The notes under the pieces: model-generated
The model's database searches: none
Told to the model about the DNA's origin: nothing
The model's input: only the letters and a program-made list of their open reading frames with translations
Part shown: one piece after another, positions 19,046 to 29,245 of the stretch
Layout of the letters: each line of letters begins with the position of its first letter
Position numbering within the stretch: the stretch's first letter is position 1
Made by a program: the position numbers and the translations under genes
DNA from: Elysia chlorotica
Lineage: Eukaryota > Mollusca > Gastropoda > Plakobranchidae
DNA length: 64,000 bases
Direction: 5' to 3'
Assembly (NCBI GenBank): GCA_003991915.1
Contig: RQTK01000804.1
Coordinates: forward strand, 165,826 to 229,825

Positions 19046-19764
19046 TGATTCATACATTCGACATTCTTAGTTTTGTTATCATTAAACTCTTTGGTTAATT
19101 GAGTGTTTGCATTTCGCAGCTCATGAATCTGATTCTGTAATTCTTGGTTTTTATTCGTACATTCAGCATTCTTAATTTCTTCTTCTGAAATCTTATTTCT
19201 CAATTCGTTTTGAGTCTTGCTAAGTTTATTTTGTAAGTCTTGGTGGCTCAATTCTGACTCTTCCAATCTCTTACTAAGCTGATCCTGTAGTTCTTGATTT
19301 TTCTTCGTATATTCAGCATTCTTCGTTTGTTCGTCTTTTATCTGAAGTTCCAATTTTTTTACATCTTCTTTTAAAGCGGCGATCTCTTTTTTACGATTTA
19401 CGGCTATATTTTGAAAATTGTCGCGTATATTTTGTGCTGAATTATCACCGAAATTTTCCCATAACCGGTCTGCCAGTGAAGCTTTCGTAAACTCGGGAGC
19501 TGAATTATCCCGTAACCGGTCTGCCAGTGAAGATTTCGTAGACTCGGGATCAAGTTTTCTTTTCTTCCCATTAGAATAAACGATGGCCGCCATACCGGGT
19601 AATGGCTGACTAGCCATCGTAGCGGGATTTTGATCATTTTTTATAACATTATCAGCAATATTCGATTCAGCGTCTACTTTGGCCTTTTGAATTCTCACTT
19701 GATCTGGATTAACATCGTCCGTCGATATGAGGTTAAATATACCTTCTACATCTTCATCGTCCAT
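18043..19764 (-). CDS. Coiled-coil tegument-like protein, N-terminal segment
   Basis: A 573-codon frame from ATG 19764, which overlaps the end of the upstream 1913-residue gene by 11 bp. Residues 1-130 are not coiled coil. They include a basic KKRK patch and two copies of a short SLADRL motif (residues ~78-105). The rest is continuous coiled coil with repeated 'NKNQELQ', 'KFKESEMR' and 'SLHQELDGN' elements, shared with the neighbouring frame 14604-17675 through the 1.4-kb duplication. It may be the N-terminal part of the same locus. The locus looks interrupted within the duplication. Function not recognised. Confidence 0.55.
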   Translation of the reverse strand: MDDEDVEGIFNLISTDDVNPDQVRIQKAKVDAESNIADNVIKNDQNPATMASQPLPGMAAIVYSNGKKRKLDPESTKSSLADRLRDNSAPEFTKASLADRLWENFGDNSAQNIRDNFQNIAVNRKKEIAALKEDVKKLELQIKDEQTKNAEYTKKNQELQDQLSKRLEESELSHQDLQNKLSKTQNELRNKISEEEIKNAECTNKNQELQNQIHELRNANTQLTKEFNDNKTKNVECMNQNQKLQEDKLQFVEKEKEVLTARFEWLNEKFKESEMRENEYFENWKKVSKNNTELESQITAINNDGAQCTAVFQNKIGELNGEIKNLEKEIQTLKANDAILKSLHQELDGNHNELKEKFKESEMRKNEQEDILQSVKKEKEVLTARFEGLNERFKESELRKNEYLEKWKIVSKKNAELENEITAINNDGAQTTTVFKNKISELREQNEKLEADLQFLKNNDAVLKSLHQELDGNYNELNENFQKSEIEKNKYIEKWRKVNEEKEELTQALQGQSHKLGSCEREKQELEKKVQKLEQERAKLASCENEKQELKKELNDLYQARNADSQLIDKGIE

Positions 19765-22700
19765 TTTCGTCAGATAATCTACGGACTTTCGGCGTTACTT
19801 TACGGAATTCTTTGTCTAAATTGTAATTATAGCCGAGCAGCGAGTTCTCTTCACGAGAACGATTGGTGATCTCGTTGTGATTAATATAGGGTCTACATTT
19901 TTTAGATTGCAATTCATAAAATAATTCGTATTCGTTTAACGCTATATCCGAAGAGGATATAATAACTTTAAAGTCTATACGGTTATCGGTTAACAATTTC
20001 ATACAATTCTTGATTAAATGTTCTAAAATATAGATAATATCTACTGATTCACCAGTTTTAACTCCGTTTATATTAACGTTTACGATGGATTGAAACATAT
20101 CTACGGTCAACAATTCCCATTTTCGACGTAACTGTTTATATATAACATCTATATTATCGTGATTCAATTGAGGCACAGTGTCGTCGTGAGCTAGCGTAGA
20201 TCTTTCTAAGAAAATTATATCTTCGTCTAAAAATGACATATGCGATACACCAACTCCTCGATTCGAGTTTACGGATTCTTTGTTAGAGTCTATGTTACAC
20301 AATGCTTCAAATCTTTTCTTTCTCTTAACATTGTCGATGTATTTTTTAATACGATCGTTATAATGTTTCTCTACATTTTTCATATCGTCATTTCGTACTT
20401 TATCAATGATTTTATCGAAACGTTTAGCTCTTAATTCTGCAATAGAACTTATAAAAGAATCAGCAGCATCATCCTCCTCAGGTTGTGATGGTGGGTCCAG
20501 ATACTGACGGATATCTTCGGACAAATTGTTTAAATCTGATAAATCTACCAATGTTTTCGTAGTTATAGGAACTGCCAAATTCGCGAGTTTGGAACGATAA
20601 GATATTAGTTTGTCTGTGGGGTTAGCTAACGAAGCTTCTTTATCTATAATTATATTTTTATGAGGAGCATCCAAATTTGAAGAACCTTCAGGATTATGTT
20701 GTTCTTCTATTAGATCATCAATCATTTTCTTTTGCTCTTCGAGTAGCCGTTTTTGTTGGTCTATAAAATCTTTGCGTATCGTCGATTTATCGGTTCCTAT
20801 TAAGTTTGACTCTGCGTCTAGTCTACGAATCAAGTCTAATTTCGTATTGTTGAACAGTTTTTGTTGATGGGCGGTTAGATTATCCCGTAAAACTTGTTTG
20901 TTTAATTCTGGAGCTACGGGCGGCGCGCCCGTTTCTCGAAGCTCTGCTACCTTTTTTTCACGTGAGGCTATCTTCTTTTCTCTAGATTCGAGTTCTTTCT
21001 CTCGAGATTTTATATTTTTCTCTGCGTATTCTATGCGCTCGTTGCCTTCTTGTATAAGCGTAGCAGCATCATCGGGATCATTAATCACCAATAATTTTCC
21101 TCCTTTTTTCTTATAACGACCTTTAGGAAGGTTTATTATATTTACATTACCACCAATATCCATGCCTTCGGTACCATTGTTTACAACACCATCATCATCA
21201 CCGAGATATCTCAGTGTAGTGGTAGTGGTGGTCGTTGTACTAGGAGGAGGGGGATTATCTTGATCCATATCATCAGTATTGATCCCCGTGTTCATCGTGT
21301 GTACCATGGGAGGTTCTTGATTTGTCAAATCTTTCTCATTCAATTCATTAGTCAACGCAATTTTTTGAGCATCGGTTATAAGGCTATTTACATATAAGAT
21401 TTTAGTCGTCGCTTCATCTAATTTAGCGTTAAAATTGTTCAATATCGTTTCTCTATCTCGTTGTCTACTTTTCATATCAATTTGATGTTGTTCCCATCTT
21501 TCTTTTTCCATGTCCGTAATCGTTTGTAGATCTTCGGTAGATTTATCATATTGATATTTCATCTGTTTAGTACGATGATCGTACACGTTTTGGTTAAGTT
21601 CACTAATTAAAGCAGCTTTGGTCAAATCGCTATCGATGTCTTTTATCAGGTTGTTGATAAATTCTTCGCTATGTCTAACATAATCATCTCTATTGGTCTT
21701 AAATCTTTTTTCAGTATTGTCATAATCTATTTTGCTATGTGATAACCGTTGGTTCCTATTATTTTTTTCTTGTTCAAACGCTTCTTCGTATGATCGCTTG
21801 GCCGATTTAACCGCTTCTTCTCTACGATTCATCAGTTCTTTGATCGTAGTTTCTTGATTTTTAGTAAATTCTCCATATTCTCGAGCGTAGTCAGCTAGTT
21901 CTGTCAATTCTTGATTCTTATCACGAATTTTCTTCATGCCTTTCTTTAACTGATCTACTTTTTTTTGATTTTCACGAACTGCTTTCTCGGTTAATTTGAT
22001 TAACTGTTGCATATTAGATTTGAAAAAAGCATGAAATTGTTGAATGGCTTTGGCAATTTCTTTGTGTTTATTTTCAATTAGTACGTGTTGCATTTTCATC
22101 GTTCTCGCGGTAGTGTTATTCTTCGTTTCAGATATATTATACTTGTTTTGAAGATTATGCAAATCGATGAGTAGTTTTTCATTATCTTTATGCACACTCG
22201 TGCATTCGGTAGTAAGACGATCACAAATGGTGTTTGCTTGCTCTAGTATATTAAAAACGCGATGCTCTTGACTTGTTCGATCGGCCAAATTATGATTAAT
22301 TTTAAGCACGCAACTATCACCACCATCATCTTCCATACATTCTAAATCGTTTATATCTTCATCTTGTTCGTCTACACCTAATTTATGTTCCATATTTTTG
22401 TGCAATTTATTCATACGCACGCTTATAGATTCGTATAGCTTTTGAACGTGTTCATACATATCTGTAACCACTCTAACGTATTTTGATTGAGATGTGTCAA
22501 AAAGCGCTTCAACTCGTTTATCTATAGCATCGTATGGATTTGTAGTATTTAAATCAATTCCTGTATTTCTAATGGTCGTGGCGTATTCGGTATACATATC
22601 GGGTAACTCGGATATTAAATTTGTAGCATTTTCAATCTTTTCATACAATTTAGACATGAGATCTTCGGATAAAAATGTAGTACGATCCACAATATTTTCT

Positions 22701-25495
22701 TCTTCTTCGTCGTAGTTTTTACTGAACAAATCTTCTAAATTTTCCATATTTCCTAGAATTTCCTTAGACTTTTTTTGAAAACTAGCGATTTCTTTCATAT
22801 TATCTTTAGTTTTATTTCTTAATTTTTTTGTAACATCATCTTCATCTTTAGAGATTTTATAGAGTTCTCGCAGCGTTTGATTCAATTGGCGTTCCGACTG
22901 TTTAGTTTGTTCGGTTAACAGACTGTCGTAGTTTTTTTGCTGTTCTTTAACGTGACGTCTATCTTCGGTCATCATTTGTCTATCCATGGACAAGTCGCTC
23001 AATTTATGCCTAAAAAACAATGCCTGTTTAGGTGGTATCGTATTAACGTTATAACTTTCTAATTTGTCTAGATGGTCGCATTTCAGAGCCGCCAATTCCA
23101 TACGATCTTTAGCTTTTTGAATCTTATCGGATCGTTTTAGAATTTTATCCATATCCGTATTGTACTCTTTTTGTAACATGTTTTTTAGCTTTTCGCTCAT
23201 ACCTTGAGTCATATATTTTAGCTGCGCTTCCAGTAATTCGCTTTCGCGATTGTGAAGATCGGTTAGTAGTTTACTCGTAACTTTACGTTCTTTCGTTATA
23301 AGCTTATTCGCCTTTTCTAGCGCTTTAGTTTTCATAATTTCATTAGCCAGTTTAGTCTTATGATCATGATTTTCAAGTTTTTTATTTTGTTGAAATCTAC
23401 TATTTTCTTCCTTACTCAATCTTAGTTGGTCGGCTAGTTTAGCCAGTTGCTTGTAATATGTCGCATTGGACTCAGATTCTTTTTTGGTAATTTTCTCGTA
23501 CTCTTTATTCGTTTTGACCTTGGCAATAATCTTTAAATCTTTCAACTGATTAGCTATTTCAATAGCGGATAGTTCCTTATCTATTCTACCACCGTCGCTT
23601 TCTTTTTCTTCTACTTCATTAGATTCAGATGATGGTCCCGGCATGTCCAAATTTACGAGTTTTAGTTTCTTTTTAGTGTTTTCCAAAGCGTATTCTAAAG
23701 TTCTTTTATTATACCGTTCCATTGCTTGATTTACTACATCATCTGTAACATTATTGTAATCTTTAATCTCATCAAACGTGGTGGTGACTAGATTGTTTAG
23801 AACCTCATTTTTGCGTTGATCTAATGCGATTTCACGACATCTTATCTTCGCTTCTTTCTCGGAAAATGTATCGGATAATTTAGTGATTTTCAAGTCTATT
23901 TCGCTCTGTTTTTTCTTGAGAGTGGCTGTATCTTTCTCATTCTTAGTTATAGCTTGGTATTGAGTTCTCAATTCTTGTAGTTTTGTAGCGTACTCCAGCT
24001 TATGCTGTAAACTTTGATTTTTTAGTTTGATCAACTCGATGCGGTTTTCTTCACTAGACTCCTTTACTTTTACACGACGTTTTAAATCTTCCATTTGATC
24101 TTTGATCATTTTAGCCATTTTATACCGTTCGAGCTGTTCGTTGTACGACAACTTTTCCTTTTTCAACGCTTGCTTATGAGATTTAATGATTTTCTCATCT
24201 TCGATCGATAGCAACTCTTTTAGTTTTTCATTCGTTTTATTTTTATCTTGTTCTAGTTTTAAACGTTGGTATTCAGTATCTTTTAGCCATGATATATCGC
24301 TAGTTATATTCGACTCCTTTAATCTCTGCTCTCTATTTTGTTCGTAATCTCCGAGATAGTGATTGTACATACTCGGGTCACAATTTTTGTACAATTCGAT
24401 TCGTTCTTTTAGCTCTTTAGAATTAACCGACTGGATTACGAGACGACGTCGACGGGTTAGATTGTTATACCATTTTTGACTGATGTAATTCATTCTTTTC
24501 TCATCATAGAATAAATAGTCGACGGTAGAAGATATGTTTAAATCTGTGGGTAATTCTACAATTTCTTCAACATTTTTGTTATGAATGTATATATACACAT
24601 CTTTCGATTTATTGTAAATTATACAAAAATCCTTCAACTCGGCTATATCGTATAGTAAACCGCCGCGCTGATCTATGAAAGTAACGTCTTGGCTTTGTTC
24701 TAATTTAACGGTGGGAATCCACTTTTTGCCGAACAATAGCGTATATATGATATACTTTTTAACAATTGGACTAATAGTGCTTATGAACGATTGTAGACCA
24801 TTGGACATATCTACAAACTTCTCCATTAGTTCGCTCGGGCTTAACTGAGGATCTCGTATGTGCGTAGCACAATAGTTCATAACGGCAATCTTCATCCAAG
24901 ATGAAGGACTAACGGATTTGTCTAATTTTTGCGTAAATATATGGCTAAGCCCTGACCACGTTAGATTTTTATAATCGTCGCTATCCGTTTTGTCGTTGGT
25001 TTTGGTATTTCTCAACATGTCATACATGTAGAACGTTTTGTGAATCGGATGTATTATCTCGGTATCTTCGATAAATTTTAGATTATCATCATCTTTAGAA
25101 TACCAACTCCTCGTGTGTTTGTAGTAACTTTTAATCATATCGGGTAAATTCGCTATTTCTTTACATTCTTGTTGAAGAATTTTAATCACATTGTCTATTT
25201 TAGATGTAACGTTTTTGATACGATCTAATTCTTTTGAAACTAAATCTTCTTTTTTCGCTAAATCGTTATCTCTACTGTATTCGTTATTGTACATCGAGTT
25301 TCGTTTATCTATAAGCATGCCCTGAGTAATATAATCGTTAAATTTAACGGTCTCATCATTTGGTTCGTTATCACCTCCTCCAATTATAACACTGTTGGTC
25401 GGTATTGAAAATTTAGTATATTTATCTCGTTCTCTGGTAGACATATATACCATTTCATCCGAAGGCATATCCGAATAACTACTCCACTGATCCAT
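19754..25495 (-). CDS. Giant coiled-coil protein (tegument-like), 1913 residues
   Basis: Starts at ATG 25495. Residues ~1-330 look globular. Residues ~400-1400 are mostly charged coiled coil (long Glu/Lys/Gln/Asn helices). A low-complexity linker near residue 1420 contains a Thr run preceded by Pro (NPPPPSTTTTTTTT). A further coiled coil follows, and the last ~250 residues look globular. There is no signal peptide or membrane segment. The size and architecture resemble large tegument or scaffold proteins, but no specific family is recognised. The gene overlaps the next minus-strand gene by 11 bp, so the coiled-coil genes probably form one transcription unit. Confidence 0.75.
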   Translation of the reverse strand: MDQWSSYSDMPSDEMVYMSTRERDKYTKFSIPTNSVIIGGGDNEPNDETVKFNDYITQGMLIDKRNSMYNNEYSRDNDLAKKEDLVSKELDRIKNVTSKIDNVIKILQQECKEIANLPDMIKSYYKHTRSWYSKDDDNLKFIEDTEIIHPIHKTFYMYDMLRNTKTNDKTDSDDYKNLTWSGLSHIFTQKLDKSVSPSSWMKIAVMNYCATHIRDPQLSPSELMEKFVDMSNGLQSFISTISPIVKKYIIYTLLFGKKWIPTVKLEQSQDVTFIDQRGGLLYDIAELKDFCIIYNKSKDVYIYIHNKNVEEIVELPTDLNISSTVDYLFYDEKRMNYISQKWYNNLTRRRRLVIQSVNSKELKERIELYKNCDPSMYNHYLGDYEQNREQRLKESNITSDISWLKDTEYQRLKLEQDKNKTNEKLKELLSIEDEKIIKSHKQALKKEKLSYNEQLERYKMAKMIKDQMEDLKRRVKVKESSEENRIELIKLKNQSLQHKLEYATKLQELRTQYQAITKNEKDTATLKKKQSEIDLKITKLSDTFSEKEAKIRCREIALDQRKNEVLNNLVTTTFDEIKDYNNVTDDVVNQAMERYNKRTLEYALENTKKKLKLVNLDMPGPSSESNEVEEKESDGGRIDKELSAIEIANQLKDLKIIAKVKTNKEYEKITKKESESNATYYKQLAKLADQLRLSKEENSRFQQNKKLENHDHKTKLANEIMKTKALEKANKLITKERKVTSKLLTDLHNRESELLEAQLKYMTQGMSEKLKNMLQKEYNTDMDKILKRSDKIQKAKDRMELAALKCDHLDKLESYNVNTIPPKQALFFRHKLSDLSMDRQMMTEDRRHVKEQQKNYDSLLTEQTKQSERQLNQTLRELYKISKDEDDVTKKLRNKTKDNMKEIASFQKKSKEILGNMENLEDLFSKNYDEEEENIVDRTTFLSEDLMSKLYEKIENATNLISELPDMYTEYATTIRNTGIDLNTTNPYDAIDKRVEALFDTSQSKYVRVVTDMYEHVQKLYESISVRMNKLHKNMEHKLGVDEQDEDINDLECMEDDGGDSCVLKINHNLADRTSQEHRVFNILEQANTICDRLTTECTSVHKDNEKLLIDLHNLQNKYNISETKNNTTARTMKMQHVLIENKHKEIAKAIQQFHAFFKSNMQQLIKLTEKAVRENQKKVDQLKKGMKKIRDKNQELTELADYAREYGEFTKNQETTIKELMNRREEAVKSAKRSYEEAFEQEKNNRNQRLSHSKIDYDNTEKRFKTNRDDYVRHSEEFINNLIKDIDSDLTKAALISELNQNVYDHRTKQMKYQYDKSTEDLQTITDMEKERWEQHQIDMKSRQRDRETILNNFNAKLDEATTKILYVNSLITDAQKIALTNELNEKDLTNQEPPMVHTMNTGINTDDMDQDNPPPPSTTTTTTTTLRYLGDDDGVVNNGTEGMDIGGNVNIINLPKGRYKKKGGKLLVINDPDDAATLIQEGNERIEYAEKNIKSREKELESREKKIASREKKVAELRETGAPPVAPELNKQVLRDNLTAHQQKLFNNTKLDLIRRLDAESNLIGTDKSTIRKDFIDQQKRLLEEQKKMIDDLIEEQHNPEGSSNLDAPHKNIIIDKEASLANPTDKLISYRSKLANLAVPITTKTLVDLSDLNNLSEDIRQYLDPPSQPEEDDAADSFISSIAELRAKRFDKIIDKVRNDDMKNVEKHYNDRIKKYIDNVKRKKRFEALCNIDSNKESVNSNRGVGVSHMSFLDEDIIFLERSTLAHDDTVPQLNHDNIDVIYKQLRRKWELLTVDMFQSIVNVNINGVKTGESVDIIYILEHLIKNCMKLLTDNRIDFKVIISSSDIALNEYELFYELQSKKCRPYINHNEITNRSREENSLLGYNYNLDKEFRKVTPKVRRLSDENGR

Positions 25496-25545
25496 TTTTC
25501 CCGTTTAGAAATTATAACTCACTCACGATCGGTACTAATAATTGT

Positions 25546-25785
25546 ATGAGAATTGGTTATACAATGTTAAACTTTATTATACTAACTATCGTCATTTTAA
25601 TGTTGATAAAAACGTTATATATAACGTTTACCAACTGGAAATTAACATTACTGTGGATTATATTCTTTTTGTATTATATACCAATCTTTATTTATTACGA
25701 TAGATGTATGAAAGGCTATCTAATTTGTAAAGTACAAGAAGTGTCGACGTCTTGTTTCAATATCTTTCAACGATGGCAGAATTAG
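25546..25785 (+). CDS. Small two-helix membrane protein
   Basis: A 79-residue protein from ATG 25546 with two hydrophobic segments (MLNFIILTIVILMLIKTLYI and LTLLWIIFFLYYIPIFIYY) and a short Cys-containing tail. The stop overlaps the ATG of the heliorhodopsin-like gene by 13 bp, so the two are probably co-expressed. It lies 50 bp from the start of the divergent giant coiled-coil gene. No family is recognised. It could be a partner of the downstream membrane protein (inference). Confidence 0.55.
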   Translation: MRIGYTMLNFIILTIVILMLIKTLYITFTNWKLTLLWIIFFLYYIPIFIYYDRCMKGYLICKVQEVSTSCFNIFQRWQN

Positions 25786-26651
25786 CAGAATTAATAACGA
25801 CGTTAACTATTGCCGTTTCACAATTAATTTTAGGTATATTCATAGCCGTATACACAGTCGAAAATCATCATGTGAACTTTCCTGTTTTATCCGAGAACGC
25901 GGTATGGATAGATTGTGTAAATCACTCACACGAAATGAGCTATAAAGCATCGTTAAATTTTCACATCGTTGAATATTGTAAATCGACCATTCATCCTAGC
26001 GGTATCAACCAAAATACATCTGTCCCTATACACGATAACATTTATTTCTTTCAATACATCGATCATTTTCATATACCGTTTTCAATTTTAACAGGAACAC
26101 TAGTATGCGTATGGAGCGGTATTTGGCATATAATATTCGCTCTTCCTCATTTCAAACCATCTGTAAAAATTAGTCAAAAATGGTATTGGATCGAACACGT
26201 TGTGCCCACGGGTATGATGACCGTATCATTGATATATTTTACAGGACAGCATAACTTTCCTCTGCTGATGAATTATGCCGTAATTATGATGTTAGTAACA
26301 TCATTTCCTACTTTTTATGATAAGAAGCAGATATCCACAACGATACTTTTCGTTCTGACTTATGTTTACGTTCTGTCTAACATCATTTTCTATATGGCCA
26401 CGACTTTAAATAGGTCGAGCGGTAATTTTCAATGGTATTTACTCGCGCAGTTCGTACTGGGTACATTAGTTTATTCGCCGTTTCCGACTGTATTTCTGTT
26501 AGAAAAATTGTTACACACCAAGTTTAATAAATATTATACAGAGGAGGAAAACGGCATTTGTACACCCGCTAGATACGTTCATTATGTATACTCGGGTGTA
26601 ATTCGGTCCGCGTATATTCTATTAATTTTCTCGACAATTTTTACGATATGA
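25773..26651 (+). CDS. Heliorhodopsin-like protein with Arg at the Schiff-base position
   Basis: A 292-residue, seven-helix membrane protein starting at ATG 25773. It is paralogous to the heliorhodopsin at 2778-3635: both have 'W(V/I)DC' in the first extramembrane loop, 'GIWH' in TM2, and W-I-E-(Y/H) in TM3 followed by a 'P(S/T)(A)GMM'-type stretch (here WIE141HVVPTGMM). In TM7, where the paralogue has LLSATSK, this protein reads YSGVIR278, so Arg occupies the position of the retinal-binding Lys. By family knowledge such a protein would not hold retinal by the usual Schiff base. It may have become a structural, signalling or partner subunit (inference). Confidence 0.72.
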   Translation: MAELAELITTLTIAVSQLILGIFIAVYTVENHHVNFPVLSENAVWIDCVNHSHEMSYKASLNFHIVEYCKSTIHPSGINQNTSVPIHDNIYFFQYIDHFHIPFSILTGTLVCVWSGIWHIIFALPHFKPSVKISQKWYWIEHVVPTGMMTVSLIYFTGQHNFPLLMNYAVIMMLVTSFPTFYDKKQISTTILFVLTYVYVLSNIIFYMATTLNRSSGNFQWYLLAQFVLGTLVYSPFPTVFLLEKLLHTKFNKYYTEEENGICTPARYVHYVYSGVIRSAYILLIFSTIFTI

Positions 26652-27208
26652 TGAATTATTTATTACAGTTACAACATTTTTGTAATGAGCCGATAACATC
26701 GAATACCACTATAGACTTTATATATAATATACCCGCAGACTTATGGTACGAAACCGTTCCCAAATATATGTTTAAACGAGAGAAAAATTTAAAAAGTTGG
26801 AGTCAAGAATTTACGGTTTTTGAACCCGGTAAATTTATAGAATTTTTACATCATTTATACACAATTTATCGAAATCTAGGTCCTGTTCGTATTGTTCGTG
26901 TCAAATCGTCTAAGGTAATATGGAAATCTATTAAAGTTCCTTGTGTTGGAGTATATAATATAAAACGAAAACGAAGTAATTTTGAACATAGGATAGAGTA
27001 TAATCAAAATACCCTAATAGTATACTCAAAAAATGTAACGACTCGAACGTACATTGACTTTAAAGATGATGATATAGAACTACCGCAGACATCATTAAAA
27101 ACTAAACTGTACACTATCGCAGAGGAAGACGAAAAAGACAACATTAGCTACGAAACCATAGAAGATGGCGTTAGCTACGAATCCATCCTCACGCATTGCT
27201 CCGTTTAA
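26648..27208 (+). CDS. Unknown 186-residue protein
   Basis: ATG 26648 overlaps the stop codon of the heliorhodopsin-like gene (ATGA). The protein is basic and beta-rich in the middle. An acidic C-terminal region carries a short repeat (SYETIEDG / SYESI). It has no signal peptide or membrane segment. The end overlaps the start of the next gene by 44 bp. Family not recognised. Confidence 0.6.
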   Translation: MMNYLLQLQHFCNEPITSNTTIDFIYNIPADLWYETVPKYMFKREKNLKSWSQEFTVFEPGKFIEFLHHLYTIYRNLGPVRIVRVKSSKVIWKSIKVPCVGVYNIKRKRSNFEHRIEYNQNTLIVYSKNVTTRTYIDFKDDDIELPQTSLKTKLYTIAEEDEKDNISYETIEDGVSYESILTHCSV

Positions 27209-28433
27209 AGCTTATTTGTATTTAGATACGATTTTTGAAGATTATGGATTATATCATTATATATACAATCCGATCATGAAGAATTCGTACGAAAATTATA
27301 AAGTTTATAATAAAATTTCCCTTAAATTAATCTTGTTGAATTATATCACCGGTAAAATTTCATCTCAAATCATGATTGCCGAACTCAAGACGTATCTACA
27401 ACAGTCTAGTCCATCGTCCTTTGTTGCTCCTACGTTACCCCCATTAAAAATGGTGAATTCCTTGTTTGAAAAATATCAAATACAGCGATGCGCTAATGCC
27501 AAAATGAGAACTAAAATAGATCCCATTCAAGATCACATACCCGAATACACAACAAAAAATGCAACATTGTGTATATCTTTAAAGAAGGCCGTGTTAAACA
27601 ATCCCATAACTACGATGATACGAATTAAACCAATTATATTTAATTTATGGTTGAATACGGAAAAAACTATGTACAAACCCAATGTGGTATTTAAAAACGT
27701 CTCATTTGCATGTTACATATCACAATTAATGCGAATCGCTATAAAAGCTAGTCTCGCGTTGCGAATAAACTATATTCGTATACCTCAAAAAAACCCGCCT
27801 TGCTTAGGCATCGATGGTAAACCCGAAAATTACGACACGGTCATTAAATTTAGCCGTCATTCGTATGATCCCGTCAACTTTAATATACAACAACGTAATA
27901 AAACCAACCCTATAACTTGTGACGATTTTGTCGTGACCGATTCTATTTTTTACGAAACGGATCGTAATCCCATAAGCGTCAATTTGTACGAGGTAGATTA
28001 TGAAAATGGTAAAATTTATAACCATATAGTGTATTGGGTTAAGAATAAATCCGCTGTATATAAATTCTTTCTAAATGATAAAAATGTTATAGAATGCACC
28101 AAAATGGATCATAATGACGCTAAATATATAGATACTCTAACCACTAGATACGATTTATTGAACATTGATTCATCTCCCCCTCAACCTATTCACAGAATAT
28201 GCTATTCGGTCTTATTGCCGAGCGAACCGTATATGTTTATTCACCACGCTTGCATTTCGTGTATTTGTTGTCTAGAATTTTTACCAACGTATGCAAAATC
28301 TCGCATCTATCCTGTCTTGATTAAAACTATTAAATCGCACGTCGACTTGAGTGATAGATTAATGCCAAAAGATCGCATTGGTATAGTTAAGGATAGATAT
28401 TCGATTTTGTATCGTACGTTGAATTTGGTATAA
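27165..28433 (+). CDS. Unknown 422-residue protein
   Basis: ATG 27165 lies inside the end of the preceding gene. The protein is mixed alpha/beta with a Cys/His cluster near residues 360-370 (HHACISCICC) that could bind metal. It has no signal peptide. I cannot assign it to a herpesvirus core family, although its place in a dense operon-like block suggests an essential or structural role (inference). The stop is followed by an AATAAA-like sequence at about 28434, suitable for polyadenylation. Confidence 0.6.
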   Translation: MALATNPSSRIAPFKAYLYLDTIFEDYGLYHYIYNPIMKNSYENYKVYNKISLKLILLNYITGKISSQIMIAELKTYLQQSSPSSFVAPTLPPLKMVNSLFEKYQIQRCANAKMRTKIDPIQDHIPEYTTKNATLCISLKKAVLNNPITTMIRIKPIIFNLWLNTEKTMYKPNVVFKNVSFACYISQLMRIAIKASLALRINYIRIPQKNPPCLGIDGKPENYDTVIKFSRHSYDPVNFNIQQRNKTNPITCDDFVVTDSIFYETDRNPISVNLYEVDYENGKIYNHIVYWVKNKSAVYKFFLNDKNVIECTKMDHNDAKYIDTLTTRYDLLNIDSSPPQPIHRICYSVLLPSEPYMFIHHACISCICCLEFLPTYAKSRIYPVLIKTIKSHVDLSDRLMPKDRIGIVKDRYSILYRTLNLV

Positions 28434-28555
28434 AATAAAAAACCCACAATGTATATATTTTGGGAATTCTAAGAGGTAGAGAGTAATAAACCCCCCAAGG
28501 TTTACACTCATGACCGTCTTGATTCCCTAAAAAGTCATTTTTTTTTATTTTGTTG

Positions 28556-29245
28556 TCATCCAAAAAAATTATATTCATTGTCTGATGATGATGGTGGTGG
28601 TAATGATGTTGATGACCAATAATCTTGTAACTTTTCATAGAAAATAACAAAGACATTAGTAGAGTAATACGTTTCAACAATATAAATTAAAGAACTGATC
28701 AACAAAGCAATAATAAGGTAATAATATTTGTCAAAAATCATGAACGCTTTTAACTTATACGAAATATATTGGGTAGCAATAAGATTAGTTTGTAAATTAA
28801 ACACACCATTGTTGTATTTTCCTACGATTCCAACATCGAAAACGTAATATTTCTTGAAGAAATAAGATATAAAATTTGATTTATCAACCATGGTTCTTTC
28901 TTGAGAAATCATCTCTTTTAGCGCATCGTCTTCATTGATAGTTATGTTACCTTTGGTTATATTAGCCGTACACTGATTGTATATCGTGATGATGCCTTCT
29001 GCCGGACGTTGAGGATTGTATCTAACGTCTATGGCTGGAGAAACCATTTTTGTTAATTTACCAATGCATTGCAGTATAGACAACACCGGCAACTGTAAAT
29101 TTTTAATTTCGAGAATAGATCCGACGTATACGTCATGACTAATCTTCTTAAAATTGATGCTGTTATTCTGTAAATCGGACAATGTAAAACTATCAATTTG
29201 TTTCTTTCCGTGAACGTCTTTGCATTTTTTTACTTCGGAAATCAT
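28556..29245 (-). CDS. Unknown membrane protein, 229 residues
   Basis: Starts at ATG 29245 in an ATGA overlap with the stop of the upstream gene. It has no N-terminal signal peptide. Residues ~1-165 look globular with two N-glycosylation-type sites (NIT). One strong membrane segment near residues 175-200 (YYYLIIALLISSLIYIVETYY) is followed by a short Ser/Pro-rich tail. It could be a tail-region-anchored virion membrane protein. Family not recognised. It is the last gene of a three-gene minus-strand cluster. Confidence 0.6.
   Translation of the reverse strand: MISEVKKCKDVHGKKQIDSFTLSDLQNNSINFKKISHDVYVGSILEIKNLQLPVLSILQCIGKLTKMVSPAIDVRYNPQRPAEGIITIYNQCTANITKGNITINEDDALKEMISQERTMVDKSNFISYFFKKYYVFDVGIVGKYNNGVFNLQTNLIATQYISYKLKAFMIFDKYYYLIIALLISSLIYIVETYYSTNVFVIFYEKLQDYWSSTSLPPPSSSDNEYNFFG

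Noticed and set aside
26648-28433. Assignment of the two genes after the second heliorhodopsin to capsid triplex proteins
   Set aside because: Considered because of their packing and size, but no sequence pattern supports it.
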